A stretch of 64,000 nt of DNA from Bordetella petrii (GTDB lineage: Bacteria > Pseudomonadota > Gammaproteobacteria > Burkholderiales > Burkholderiaceae_B). The position numbers and the translations under genes are program-made. Below are positions 37,415-46,148 of this stretch, piece after piece (the first letter of the stretch is position 1; each line of letters opens with the position of its first letter). The notes beneath the pieces are model-generated. The model was not told the DNA's origin. It searched no databases and saw only the letters and a list, made by a program, of their open reading frames with translations. The stretch spans positions 5,208,001-5,272,000 of the forward strand of contig NC_010170.1 of the NCBI RefSeq assembly GCF_000067205.1, in the 5' to 3' direction.

Positions 37415-38581
37415 ATGATCCGATCCAAGTTGCCAGACGTCGGCACGACCATTTTTACCGTCATGAGCCGGCTGGCCATTGAGCATCAAGCCATCAACCT
37501 GGGGCAGGGCTTCCCCGATTTCGATCCCGATCCAAAACTGTGTGAGCTCGTTGCGAAGGCCATGAGCGCCGGTCACAACCAGTATCCCTACATGCCCGGC
37601 GTAGCACCGCTGCGCCAGGCCATCGCGGAAAAGACGCAGGCGCTATATGGCCGGGCCTACGATCCCGAAACCGAGATCACCGTAACCAGCGGGGCAACCG
37701 AAGCCCTGATGGCTACTGTGCTTGCCGCCGTTAACAGTGGCGACGAAGTGGTCGTGATCGAGCCATGCTATGACTCGTACTTGCCCGCCATTCGCCTGGC
37801 CGGGGGTACGGCGGTACCCGTGCCGCTGCGCGCGCCCACCCTGGAAGACCCTTACTACCGTATCGATTGGCTACGCGTGCGCGACGCGATTACGTCTCGC
37901 ACCCGCCTGCTGATGCTGAATTTTCCGCACAACCCGACCGGCGCCGTTTTGAACGACAGCGATCTGGATGCGCTGGAAAGCATCGTGCGGGACACCGGCA
38001 TACTGTTATTGTCCGACGAGGTCTACGAACACATCGTATTCGATGGCAAGCCGCACGCCAGCCTGGCGCGTCGGCCCTTGCTCGCCGAGCATGCTTTCGT
38101 GATTTCTTCGTTCGGCAAGACCTACCACACGACCGGCTGGAAAGTGGGCTATTGCTGCGCGCCGCGCCAGCTTAGCGCCGAGCTGCGCAAGGTGCACCAG
38201 TTCATGGTGTTCACAGTGTCTTCGCCCATGCAGTTTGCGCTGGCCGAGTATATGCGCAACCCGCAGCCCTACAACGACTTGCCGGCGTTCTACCAGGCCA
38301 AGCGCGACCGCCTGGCCGCCGGCCTGGCACGTACGCGCTTCAAACCTTTGCCCAGCCCCGGCACGTTTTTCATGCTGGCCGATTACAGCGCCATCTCGAA
38401 ACAGTCCGAAGCCGATTTTGCCCGCGACCTGACTGTGCAGCATGGGGTCACGGTGATTCCGGTATCAGCGTTCTATCAACATCCCGACGCCGAATCGTCC
38501 AATCACCAACTGGTGCGCTTCTGCTTTGCCAAGAAGGACGCCACGCTGGACGCGGCCATCGAGCGCCTGGTAAACGTGTAG
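37415..38581 (+). CDS. PLP-dependent aminotransferase (methionine type)
   Basis: The 388-residue product starts MIRSKLPDVGTTIFTVMSRL at the ATG at 37415; the frame stays open upstream, but this is the family start. It is a fold-type I class I/II aminotransferase with SSFGKTYHTTGWKVGY holding the PLP-binding lysine and NFPHNPTGAV holding the PLP-contacting Asn. The sequence resembles YbdL-type methionine aminotransferases and kynurenine-oxoglutarate transaminases. It stands alone on the plus strand, convergent with the tct operon. Confidence 0.88.
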   Translation: MIRSKLPDVGTTIFTVMSRLAIEHQAINLGQGFPDFDPDPKLCELVAKAMSAGHNQYPYMPGVAPLRQAIAEKTQALYGRAYDPETEITVTSGATEALMATVLAAVNSGDEVVVIEPCYDSYLPAIRLAGGTAVPVPLRAPTLEDPYYRIDWLRVRDAITSRTRLLMLNFPHNPTGAVLNDSDLDALESIVRDTGILLLSDEVYEHIVFDGKPHASLARRPLLAEHAFVISSFGKTYHTTGWKVGYCCAPRQLSAELRKVHQFMVFTVSSPMQFALAEYMRNPQPYNDLPAFYQAKRDRLAAGLARTRFKPLPSPGTFFMLADYSAISKQSEADFARDLTVQHGVTVIPVSAFYQHPDAESSNHQLVRFCFAKKDATLDAAIERLVNV

Positions 38582-38619
38582 AAAAAAAAATGGGGCCGGA
38601 TGACTGCTCATCCGGCCCC
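38581..38619 (-). terminator. Strong terminator of the tct operon
   Basis: A perfect 12-bp stem (arms 38592-38603 and 38608-38619, 4-nt loop) is followed on the minus strand by nine T residues. It lies 17 bp downstream of the tctA stop. In the plus direction, after the aminotransferase gene, there is no T run, so it mainly serves the tct operon. Confidence 0.92.
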
Positions 38620-38636
38620 GCAAAAGCAGCAGGTGG

Positions 38637-40163
38637 TCAGACCGCGGCGTCGCGCGCCCGCCGATTCTGACGAATCCGGCGCAGCAACTGCGGAACAATG
38701 ACCACGGCTGCGGCGGCAATCCACAGGCCCACCGATACCGAGCTGCTGTACAGCACGGATACATCGCCGTTGGTAATGGACAAAGCCCGGCGCAGGTTCT
38801 GTTCCATCATGTCGCCCAGCACCACCCCGAGCACCAGAGGCGCCATCGGCACGCCGAACTTGCGCAGGAAATAACCTATTGTACCGATGCCAACCACCAT
38901 CAGCAGGTCGAACGTGCCCGAGTTGATCGCATAAACGCCGATGTAGCTGATGCTGAGGATACCCGGCACCATCAACCAGCCCGGCACCGACAGCACCTTG
39001 GAGAACACCCGGACCATCGGCACGTTCATCAGGAACAGCAGCACGTTGGCGATGAACAGCGATGCGATCAGGCCCCACACCAGTTCAGGCTTGGTATCGA
39101 ACAGTACCGGGCCCGGCGTGATGTTGTAGAGCGTCAGCGCCCCCATCATGACGGCGGTGGTGCCCGATCCCGGCACACCCAGCGTGAGCATGGGCACGAA
39201 CGAGCCGATGGCCGATGCGGTGGCGGCCGATTCAGGCGCAACCAGGCCGCGCATGTCGCCCTTGCCGAACTTGGCGTTCGGGTCTTTGCTTTCGATGATG
39301 CGCTTTTCCTGCGAGTACGCAACAGCCGCGGCCACGCTGGCGCCAGCGCCGGGCAACACGCCCACGCCGAACCCCACCAGCGCGCTACGCCCGATACTGC
39401 CGGCGGTGAAGGCCAGTTCTTTCAGATTGAACAGCTTGCGGCCGCTGGACTTGACCTCGACGCTATGGCCGGCCACGACCTTTTCTAGCATTTCCAGCAT
39501 CTCGGCCACTGCGAACAGCGCAATGACGACCACCACGAAGTCGATCCCATCGGCCAGGTGCACCGAATCGAACGTATAGCGATACACGCCCGAGTTCGAG
39601 TCAACCCCGATCACCGAAATGCCCAGGCCGATCATGGCGGCCAGCACGCCCTTGACCGGCTGCTTGCCCAGCAGGCTGGTCAGGCAGCAGAAGGCAAAGA
39701 CCATCAGCACGAAATACTCGGCCGGCCCGAAGGCCAGCGCCCACTTGGCCAGCAAGGGCGCCAGCAGGATGATGCCGGTAACGGACACGATGGAGCCCGC
39801 GAACGCCGACGCCGCAGACAGCGACAGGGCCACGTTGGCCATGCCTTGCCGGGCCAACGGATAACCATCGAGGGTAGTCATGATGGCGCTGGCCTCGCCA
39901 GGCACGTTCAGCAGAATTGAGGTGATGCGTCCCCCGTATTCAGCCCCTACGTATACCGCGGCCAACAGAATCAAGGCCGTTTCCGGCGGCAGATTCATGG
40001 CGAAGGCGATGGGTATAAGCATCGCCACGCCGTTAATGGGGCCGAGCCCCGGCAATACGCCCACCATGGTGCCGATGAACGAGCCGATGGCGGCCACCAG
40101 CAGGTTGGTCAGCGAGAAGGCAACGCCGAAGCCGATGGACAAGTGATCGAGAATGGCGCTCAT
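38637..40163 (-). CDS. tctA: Tripartite tricarboxylate transporter, large membrane subunit
   Basis: The 508-residue product is rich in hydrophobic segments (about 10-12 membrane helices) and carries the TctA motif GVLPGLGPINGVAMLIP near residues 35-51 plus a second GFGVGVLPGAGASVAAAVAY repeat-like region near 255-280. It is the transport channel of a binding-protein-dependent, ion-driven carboxylate transporter. It overlaps tctB by 4 nt. The substrate is not readable from sequence. Confidence 0.93.
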   Translation of the reverse strand: MSAILDHLSIGFGVAFSLTNLLVAAIGSFIGTMVGVLPGLGPINGVAMLIPIAFAMNLPPETALILLAAVYVGAEYGGRITSILLNVPGEASAIMTTLDGYPLARQGMANVALSLSAASAFAGSIVSVTGIILLAPLLAKWALAFGPAEYFVLMVFAFCCLTSLLGKQPVKGVLAAMIGLGISVIGVDSNSGVYRYTFDSVHLADGIDFVVVVIALFAVAEMLEMLEKVVAGHSVEVKSSGRKLFNLKELAFTAGSIGRSALVGFGVGVLPGAGASVAAAVAYSQEKRIIESKDPNAKFGKGDMRGLVAPESAATASAIGSFVPMLTLGVPGSGTTAVMMGALTLYNITPGPVLFDTKPELVWGLIASLFIANVLLFLMNVPMVRVFSKVLSVPGWLMVPGILSISYIGVYAINSGTFDLLMVVGIGTIGYFLRKFGVPMAPLVLGVVLGDMMEQNLRRALSITNGDVSVLYSSSVSVGLWIAAAAVVIVPQLLRRIRQNRRARDAAV

Positions 40164-40597
40164 ATCAGGTCTCCCAGCAGGCCGGCAGGCAAGACCACAT
40201 CCAGCGCCTGGTCAAACAGCAGAAAGAAGAAAACGCCCATGATGACGCCACCCAGGGCGCATTTCAGCCAGGTTCCCCCGAACAGGCGCCCAACGAAAAT
40301 TGTCATCAGGGCAGTTGAAATGACAAATCCGAGCCACTGGAACAAGAATGCGTAAGCTGCCGCGGCCAGCACCATCAAGGCGATGCGCGAGTTGGCGCCC
40401 GCCGAATTCTCTTCCACGGGGTTGCCGCCCTTGATGGCCAGGCGCAGCCCGCACAGGCCGATAATCAGCGCGACCAGCATCGGGAAAGCGCGCGGCCCTA
40501 CCGGTTCGTAGGCGAACGGAGCTTCGATATCCCAGCCCAGCCATGTCATGAGGGCGGCCAGAATCAGGGCAAATATGCCCAAGGTTCGATCATTCAT
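40160..40597 (-). CDS. tctB: Tripartite tricarboxylate transporter, small membrane subunit
   Basis: The start at 40597 gives MNDRTLGIFALILAALMTWL and 145 residues with four hydrophobic segments, the size and layout of TctB. The frame continues upstream without family similarity. It overlaps tctA by 4 nt (ATGA) and follows tctC by 102 bp. Confidence 0.9.
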   Translation of the reverse strand: MNDRTLGIFALILAALMTWLGWDIEAPFAYEPVGPRAFPMLVALIIGLCGLRLAIKGGNPVEENSAGANSRIALMVLAAAAYAFLFQWLGFVISTALMTIFVGRLFGGTWLKCALGGVIMGVFFFLLFDQALDVVLPAGLLGDLI

Positions 40598-40699
40598 GAT
40601 CCAGTTTCCAGAAATCGGAAAGCCGCCGGCGCGCCCGTGCACGCGTGTGGCGCGCGGCGGCGTGGAACGGGCGGCCAGGCGCCGCCCCAAAGCCACTGC

Positions 40700-41695
40700 T
40701 TACTTTTTGATCAGCCCGAAGCTATCGGCCAATTCGTAGTACATCTTCACGCGTTCTTTGACGTAGGCGTCGAGTTCGGCGCCGGTTTTGCTGAACGGGA
40801 ACAGGCCCTGCTGCTCGCGCAGCTTGGCGTATTCAGGCGAAGCCATGGTCTTGTTGAAGGCATCAACCCAGAATTGGTAGTCTTTGTCGGACACCTTGGG
40901 ACCAACATAGAAGCCGCGAATGATGGGCCAGTCGATGTCGTAGCCCTGTTCCTTGGCCGTGGGCACCGAGTTCAGCTTGCCAGGCAGGCGTTCGCTGTTG
41001 AATACGGCCAGTACACGAATCGGCGCGCCGCCTTCCAGCATGGTGAAGGCTTCGGCCGCGTCGCCCATGTAAGCCTGGATGTGGCCGCCACGCAGCGCCG
41101 TCACGGCTTCACCGCCGCCCTCGAAAGCCACGAAGCGCATTTTGCGGAAGTCCACGCCGGCCGCCTTGGCGGTCAGGGCGGCTTTCATCCAGTCCTGGCT
41201 CCCGACGGTACCACCGGCGCCCAGCACGATCTTGGTGGGATCCTTTTTGAAGGCCTCCATCAGGCTCTTCAGGTCGGTGTAGGGCGAGTCGTTCCGCACC
41301 ACGGCCACGCCGTAGTCGGAACCGATGCCTGCCAGCCAGCGCACGTCGTTGACGTTGTATTTGCCGAATTTGCCTTGCGCCAGGTTCAACAGCGACCCGC
41401 CGGAGAAGGCCACGATGGTGCCGGGTTCGTCGGGATGCTGGGCCACGATGTTGTTGTAGGCCACCGCGCCAATGCCGCCGGGCATGTAGATGATGCGCAT
41501 GGGTTCTTTCAATGCGCCGCTTTGCTTCAGGCCCTCGGTGGCCAGCCGGCAGGTCAGGTCGAAACCGCCGCCGGGTTGGGCCGGTGCGATACATTCGGGC
41601 CGGCGCGGCTCGTCGGCCGCGTGGGCAGCCATGCCCACAGACAGCGCACATGCGCCAATAACCGCCGCCAGGCGGGCTTTCAGAAAGGATTGCAT
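40700..41695 (-). CDS. tctC: Tripartite tricarboxylate transporter binding protein
   Basis: The start at 41695 gives MQSFLKARLAAVIGACALSV, a signal peptide with likely cleavage after AHA, and a 331-residue periplasmic protein of the Bug/TctC family. The early PRRPECIAPAQPGGGFDLTC segment includes the PGGGFD loop typical of carboxylate-binding Bug proteins. Bug families are strongly expanded in Bordetella. It precedes tctB and tctA, so this is a complete three-part transporter. Confidence 0.93.
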   Translation of the reverse strand: MQSFLKARLAAVIGACALSVGMAAHAADEPRRPECIAPAQPGGGFDLTCRLATEGLKQSGALKEPMRIIYMPGGIGAVAYNNIVAQHPDEPGTIVAFSGGSLLNLAQGKFGKYNVNDVRWLAGIGSDYGVAVVRNDSPYTDLKSLMEAFKKDPTKIVLGAGGTVGSQDWMKAALTAKAAGVDFRKMRFVAFEGGGEAVTALRGGHIQAYMGDAAEAFTMLEGGAPIRVLAVFNSERLPGKLNSVPTAKEQGYDIDWPIIRGFYVGPKVSDKDYQFWVDAFNKTMASPEYAKLREQQGLFPFSKTGAELDAYVKERVKMYYELADSFGLIKK

Positions 41696-41816
41696 CTTGC
41701 GGTCTCCGTGAATCGCTTTTTGGATGTCGTCGTAGGCGGGCCTTGTCCCGCATAACGGGATCACGGCCAACGGACCAGAACCGTACTCAACGCAGGCTTT
41801 CCGGAAGCTTTCAGAA

Positions 41817-43280
41817 TCACGCAATTTCATGCCGCATCGCAGCATTCGGGAAGGAATCTAGGGTAAATACCAATGCCGCGCGCAAACCAGGCGAGGGCGC
41901 GCGGTTCTCCAGCACCATTTTCCCGCCGTGAATTTCCACGATAGTGCGCACGATGGCCAGCCCCAGTCCGGCCCCAGGCTTGTTCTTGCCCGCGGCGCCG
42001 CGGCGGAACCGCACGCTGGCGCGGGCGATGTCTTCGGCCGACATGCCAGGGCCGTTGTCTTCCACGGTAAGGCGGGCGTAGCGTTCGTCGGCATAGACCC
42101 GCACCGTGACCTGACTGGCCGGCGCGGTATAGCGAATGGCGTTATCCACCAGATTGCTCAAGGCTTCGCGAAGCAGCCAATCGACGCCCGGGATACATAC
42201 CGGCAGGCTCGAGGCCTCCAGGCCCAGGTCGATCTGGCGCGCCCGGGCGGCCGGCAGCAAGGCGCGAATCACGCCCTGCGCCACTTCGGCCAGATCCACC
42301 CGTTCGGGTGCCAGGCCGTCTTCGGACAGCGGCGCATCTTTGGCGCGCGCCAGTGCCAGCATCTGGTTGGTGGTGCGCACCGCGCGGTCCAGCCCTTCCT
42401 GCATGGCCAGGAGCACCGCACGGACCTCCTGCGGATCCGATTCGCGCAAGGCATAGGCAGTCTGGGTGCGCAATACCGACAACGGCGTGCGCAACTGATG
42501 CGAGGCATCGTCCAGGAACTGCCGCTGTAGCCTCGCCTGAGCCGCAAAACGGGCCATGTGAAGGTTTACGGCATCGACCAGGGGGCCGACCTCACCCGGG
42601 ATGTTCGTCGCGTCTACGGGGCTGAGATCGTCTGCGGACCTGCCTTCCACTTCCTGGCGCAACCGTTCAAGGGGACGGACCGCCATGAATACGCTCCATA
42701 CGACTACCAGCACCACGATGGCAATAACCACGATGTCGCGCTCGACCGCCCGCACCAGCGCCCGCTGCAGGAAATCCTGGCGCGATTCGAGGGTTTCGGC
42801 CACCTGCACGATGACGCGGCCGCCGCGGTTGTTGTACAGGGGCGGGTCCATGGGGCGCGCCAACGCGGCAACACGCAGCGGCACGCCCTGGTATTCGGCG
42901 TAGAAAAACTGGGGTTGCCCCGAAATGAGCGGTTTGTCGGGCAAAGGCAGATTGGGACTGCCGATTTCCGCCAGGCCATCTTCAGTGGCAACACGGTAGT
43001 ACACACTGCCGTTGGCCGTGAGCTCGAAAAATTCGAGCATCAGATAGGGTTGTTCCATGGCCAGGCCGCCGCTGGCTGTGGATATGTTGTGATCGATGGA
43101 ACGCAGCGCGCCGGATAGCGAGCGGTCGTAGGCCAGGTCGACCTGGTGCCGCAACTGGTAGTTCGACAGCCACAAAGCCGCCAGCATGATGCAGACCAGG
43201 GCCGGGATCAGCCACCACAACAGCAACGATTTCAGCGTGCGGCGCGCTGATCCTGCCCAATGGCCGGGCCTAATGTTCAA
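41817..43280 (-). CDS. tctE: Sensor histidine kinase TctE
   Basis: I place the start at a TTG (43280) because GGAGG lies 6 nt upstream and no ATG fits; the gene then overlaps tctD by 11 nt and the product is 487 residues. It has two membrane segments around a periplasmic domain, a HAMP-like region, His261 in DASHQLRTPLS, the N box LVDNAIRYT and G boxes DNGPGMSA and GAGLGLAIV. It should sense tricarboxylates and phosphorylate TctD. Confidence 0.9.
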   Translation of the reverse strand: MNIRPGHWAGSARRTLKSLLLWWLIPALVCIMLAALWLSNYQLRHQVDLAYDRSLSGALRSIDHNISTASGGLAMEQPYLMLEFFELTANGSVYYRVATEDGLAEIGSPNLPLPDKPLISGQPQFFYAEYQGVPLRVAALARPMDPPLYNNRGGRVIVQVAETLESRQDFLQRALVRAVERDIVVIAIVVLVVVWSVFMAVRPLERLRQEVEGRSADDLSPVDATNIPGEVGPLVDAVNLHMARFAAQARLQRQFLDDASHQLRTPLSVLRTQTAYALRESDPQEVRAVLLAMQEGLDRAVRTTNQMLALARAKDAPLSEDGLAPERVDLAEVAQGVIRALLPAARARQIDLGLEASSLPVCIPGVDWLLREALSNLVDNAIRYTAPASQVTVRVYADERYARLTVEDNGPGMSAEDIARASVRFRRGAAGKNKPGAGLGLAIVRTIVEIHGGKMVLENRAPSPGLRAALVFTLDSFPNAAMRHEIA

Positions 43281-43947
43281 GAACGGCCTCCAGGCAGTAG
43301 CCCAAGCCACGCAATGTGACGATTTGCACGCCAGTGTCCGCCAGTTTCTTGCGCAGTCGGTGCACCAGCACTTCGATGGCTTCCAGGTTGACATCGGAAT
43401 CGTCTGTCTGGATGCGGTCGAGAATCTGTTGCTTATTCATGGGTTCGCCGCTGCGCTGGATCAGTACGCGCAGCACGGCATGTTCGCGCGGCGAGAGTTG
43501 CAGCGGCTGGCCACGCACGGTGAAGCGCTGGGCGGACGTGTCCAGTATCAGGTCGCCCAGCGCCAGGCGAGGATGTTCGCGGCCGCGGCTGCGCCGGATC
43601 AGCGCGGTAAGCCGCGCTTCCAGTTCTTCCAGGACGAAGGGTTTGGGCAGAAAGTCGTCGGCGCCTTCGTGCAACGTACCCACGCGTTCGGCGAGTGAAT
43701 CGCGAGCGGTCAGTACCAGCACGGGGGTACGGTCGTCGCGGGCGCGGATTTTCGACAGCAGGGTGTGCCCGTCCATGCCGGGCAGGCCCAGGTCGAGGAT
43801 GACAGCGTCGAATTCCTCGACCGCCAGGCGTCGTTCGGCCAGCAGCCCGTCGTCAGCCCACTCCACCACAAAACCGGCATGGCGGGCCAGGCTGCGAGAC
43901 AGCCATCTGGCCAGTTCGGCCTCGTCTTCTATGAGCAGGATACGCAT
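43270..43947 (-). CDS. tctD: Response regulator TctD
   Basis: The 225-residue product has a complete receiver (EDE at 7-9, Asp52 in AVILDLGLPG, FLPKPF lysine near 102) and an OmpR-type winged helix ending TLRGLGYCLEAVLEH. It overlaps tctE by 11 nt and probably activates tctCBA, located downstream on the same strand; in Salmonella the regulator and transporter genes are divergent, so the order here differs. Its start faces the origin-like region. Confidence 0.93.
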   Translation of the reverse strand: MRILLIEDEAELARWLSRSLARHAGFVVEWADDGLLAERRLAVEEFDAVILDLGLPGMDGHTLLSKIRARDDRTPVLVLTARDSLAERVGTLHEGADDFLPKPFVLEELEARLTALIRRSRGREHPRLALGDLILDTSAQRFTVRGQPLQLSPREHAVLRVLIQRSGEPMNKQQILDRIQTDDSDVNLEAIEVLVHRLRKKLADTGVQIVTLRGLGYCLEAVLEH

Positions 43948-44365
43948 GACCTGAATTTTGGCATTGGCGGCTGGTGGTAGGGCATTGATGTTTTTCTCTT
44001 TTCTTTTTCTTTATATAAAGACTAATGATTAATAAGGGCTGTGGATAACTGCATCAACTTGAATTTTCTCCGTGTTTTCAATTGCTTGCCGCCGTTTTTG
44101 GCTGTGCAGGACTTCTGTTTGAAGTTTGGGACCAAGTTGAACAACTTTTTTGCCGGCTATGGAAAGCGTAATTGTCCAAGTCGGGTCCACATGCTGTGCA
44201 CAGCAGCCGTTCCTAGAGGTTATCCACAGGCGCCGTTTGGGTGGAAATCTCTTTGCCTTTACGGGGTGAGTACTTACTTACAGATCGAATTCCGGTGCAA
44301 GAACAGGGGTTCTTGCGCTCGAATTCTGCTCTACAGTGTGGCTGTGTATGTCATTCGCGCCAGCC
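43948..44365. other. Origin-like intergenic region
   Basis: This 418-bp gap separates leftward tctD from rightward ada. It contains an AT-rich tract (about 43991-44034), a GGGC block, and perfect DnaA boxes TGTGGATAA (44040-44048) and TTATCCACA (44220-44228), with a TGTGCACAG variant near 44198. No small gene is supported. The order of AT-rich tract, trinucleotide-like segment, GC block and DnaA box resembles a bacterial unwinding module. Confidence 0.65.
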
Positions 44366-45448
44366 ATGAACGCCTCGATTCCTACTGACGACTATACGAC
44401 CGATGATGACCGCTGGCGGGCGGTTTGCACGCGCGACGCGTCAGCCGATGGTCAATTCGTCTATGCCGTGCGCACCACAGGCGTGTATTGCCGGCCCAGC
44501 AGTTCGTCGCGCCTGCCGCGCCGTGAAAACGTGCAGTTTTTCGATACGCCGCAGGCAGCCGAAGCCGCTGGTTACCGGCCCAGCCGGCGCGCCGCGGGCG
44601 ACCGCAGCGCCGTGGCGGCTCGGCGGGCGGCACTCGTGGAGCAGGCCTGCCGCCTGATTGAAAGCGCCGATACGCCGCCCAGCCTGGATTTTCTTGCCGC
44701 GCAGGCTGGCGTCAGTGCCTTTTACTTTCACCGCCTGTTCAAGGCGGAAACCGGGCTGACGCCCAAAGCCTATGCCGATGCTCATCGGGCCCGGCGGTTG
44801 CGGCGGGAGCTGGGGGAGTCAGCCACGGTTACCCAGGCTATTTATGAGGCCGGCTTCAATTCCAATAGCCGGTTCTATGAAGCCTCGGACAGCCTGCTGG
44901 GCATGCGGCCGCGCGACTATAAAGCGGGCGGGTTCAACGCCGATATCCGCTTTGCGGTTGGCCAATGCGCGCTGGGAGCTATTCTGGTGGCATGCAGCCA
45001 GCGTGGCATCTGCGCCATATCGCTGGGCGACGACCCCGAAGCCCTGGTGCGCGAACTGCAGGACCGCTTTCCAAACGCCCGGTTGCATGGCGCGGATTCG
45101 GCATTCGAACAATTAGTTGCCCAGGTGGTGGGGTTCGTCGAGGCTCCGGCCGTGGGGCTGAATCTGCCACTGGACGTGCGGGGAACGGCATTTCAGCAGC
45201 GGGTGTGGCAGGCGCTGCGCGATATTCCGGCAGGCGCGACAGCCAGCTACGCCGAAATCGCCGATCGCATCGGCGCGCCTAAGGCGGTGCGCGCGGTAGC
45301 CCAGGCTTGCGGCGCCAATCAGTTGGCCGTTGCCATTCCATGCCATCGCGTCGTCAGGCGCGATGGCGACATATCGGGCTATCGCTGGGGTGTTGAGCGC
45401 AAGCGCGAGTTGCTGCGGCGCGAAGCCGGGGCGGCCGAGGCCGCCTAG
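44366..45448 (+). CDS. ada: Ada-type DNA alkylation repair protein
   Basis: The 360-residue product aligns with E. coli Ada over its whole length: an N-terminal methylphosphotriester domain (about 10-80), an AraC-type DNA-binding domain (about 95-180) and a C-terminal O6-alkylguanine transferase with acceptor Cys in AIPCHRVV. Unlike E. coli Ada, only one of the four N-terminal zinc cysteines is visible (Cys42 in GVYCRPS); the other positions read S, S and A. ATG at 44366 is chosen; 44348 is an alternative start. Confidence 0.9.
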   Translation: MNASIPTDDYTTDDDRWRAVCTRDASADGQFVYAVRTTGVYCRPSSSSRLPRRENVQFFDTPQAAEAAGYRPSRRAAGDRSAVAARRAALVEQACRLIESADTPPSLDFLAAQAGVSAFYFHRLFKAETGLTPKAYADAHRARRLRRELGESATVTQAIYEAGFNSNSRFYEASDSLLGMRPRDYKAGGFNADIRFAVGQCALGAILVACSQRGICAISLGDDPEALVRELQDRFPNARLHGADSAFEQLVAQVVGFVEAPAVGLNLPLDVRGTAFQQRVWQALRDIPAGATASYAEIADRIGAPKAVRAVAQACGANQLAVAIPCHRVVRRDGDISGYRWGVERKRELLRREAGAAEAA

Positions 45449-45466
45449 GCCGTGCCGGCGCGCCGG

Positions 45467-46009
45467 TCAGCCGGCAAAACCGCCCTGGTCCAGAAAAGCC
45501 TGTTCCTCGGCCGTGGTCTCGCGCCCCAGCAAAGGGTTGCGGTGCGGGAAGCGGCCGAACAATTCAACAATACGCAAGTGTTCTACCGCGTGAGGCAGCC
45601 ACGGTTCGCCCAGCGCCTGGTTCAACTCGACTGCCTGGCGCTGGTCCGTCAGGTTTTCTGAGTGCGACAACGGCAGGTAGCAAAACACTCGCATGCCGGC
45701 CTCGATTTCCGCGTCTTTGCCGGCCTGGATCAGGCGCTGCGCGTAATGGCGGGCCAGCGGATCGGTGGCGTACATGTGGCCGGTGCCGCGAAAGGCATTG
45801 CGCGGAAACTGATCCAGCAATATCAACAGGGCCAGCGAGCCATATGCGCTGCCTTCCCATGCGTCCAGCTGCCGCCGCGCGGCCGCCAGGTGCAAATCCA
45901 TGAAGCGTGCGCTGAATTCGCGGTCGAAAGCCTCGTCTTTGCGAAACCAGCGCGCCGGGCCGGCTTCGCGCCAGAAATCCACTACGGTGTCGGAATTGTT
46001 CGTATTCAT
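45467..46009 (-). CDS. DUF924 family protein
   Basis: The start at 46009 gives MNTNNSDTVVDFWREAGPAR and 180 residues typical of the DUF924 family: a helical, TPR-like soluble protein with conserved WFRKDEAFDREF, LLDQFPRNAFRG and YLPLSHSENL segments. No enzymatic role is established that I can name. It is convergent with ada and divergent from narK1, and its 5' flank contributes to the narK1 control region. Confidence 0.88.
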   Translation of the reverse strand: MNTNNSDTVVDFWREAGPARWFRKDEAFDREFSARFMDLHLAAARRQLDAWEGSAYGSLALLILLDQFPRNAFRGTGHMYATDPLARHYAQRLIQAGKDAEIEAGMRVFCYLPLSHSENLTDQRQAVELNQALGEPWLPHAVEHLRIVELFGRFPHRNPLLGRETTAEEQAFLDQGGFAG

Positions 46010-46148
46010 AGGGTGATCCAGAAGACATAAGAGACAGAACGCAACCGAGCATGTCCAACCCGCGCGAGAAGAACTAGTCACATTGGAAGGGGTTGACAGG
46101 TCTGTTGGCGAATGTTCAGAAAAGCGTCAGGTGCTTATCTTTGTTGAC
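46010..46148. promoter_or_regulatory. narK1 upstream region
   Basis: This gap holds an ACTAGT-containing block (AACTAGTCA at 46072-46080), also found twice upstream of narG, a TTGACA (46093-46098) without a good -10, and an imperfect TTGACATGTCCAA palindrome (46144-46156) at the narK1 start. No clear FNR box is visible. Confidence 0.4.

Noticed and set aside
44041..44388. Open frame of 115 codons upstream of ada
   Set aside because: It covers the DnaA boxes, has no recognisable domain, and overlaps the ada start in another frame.
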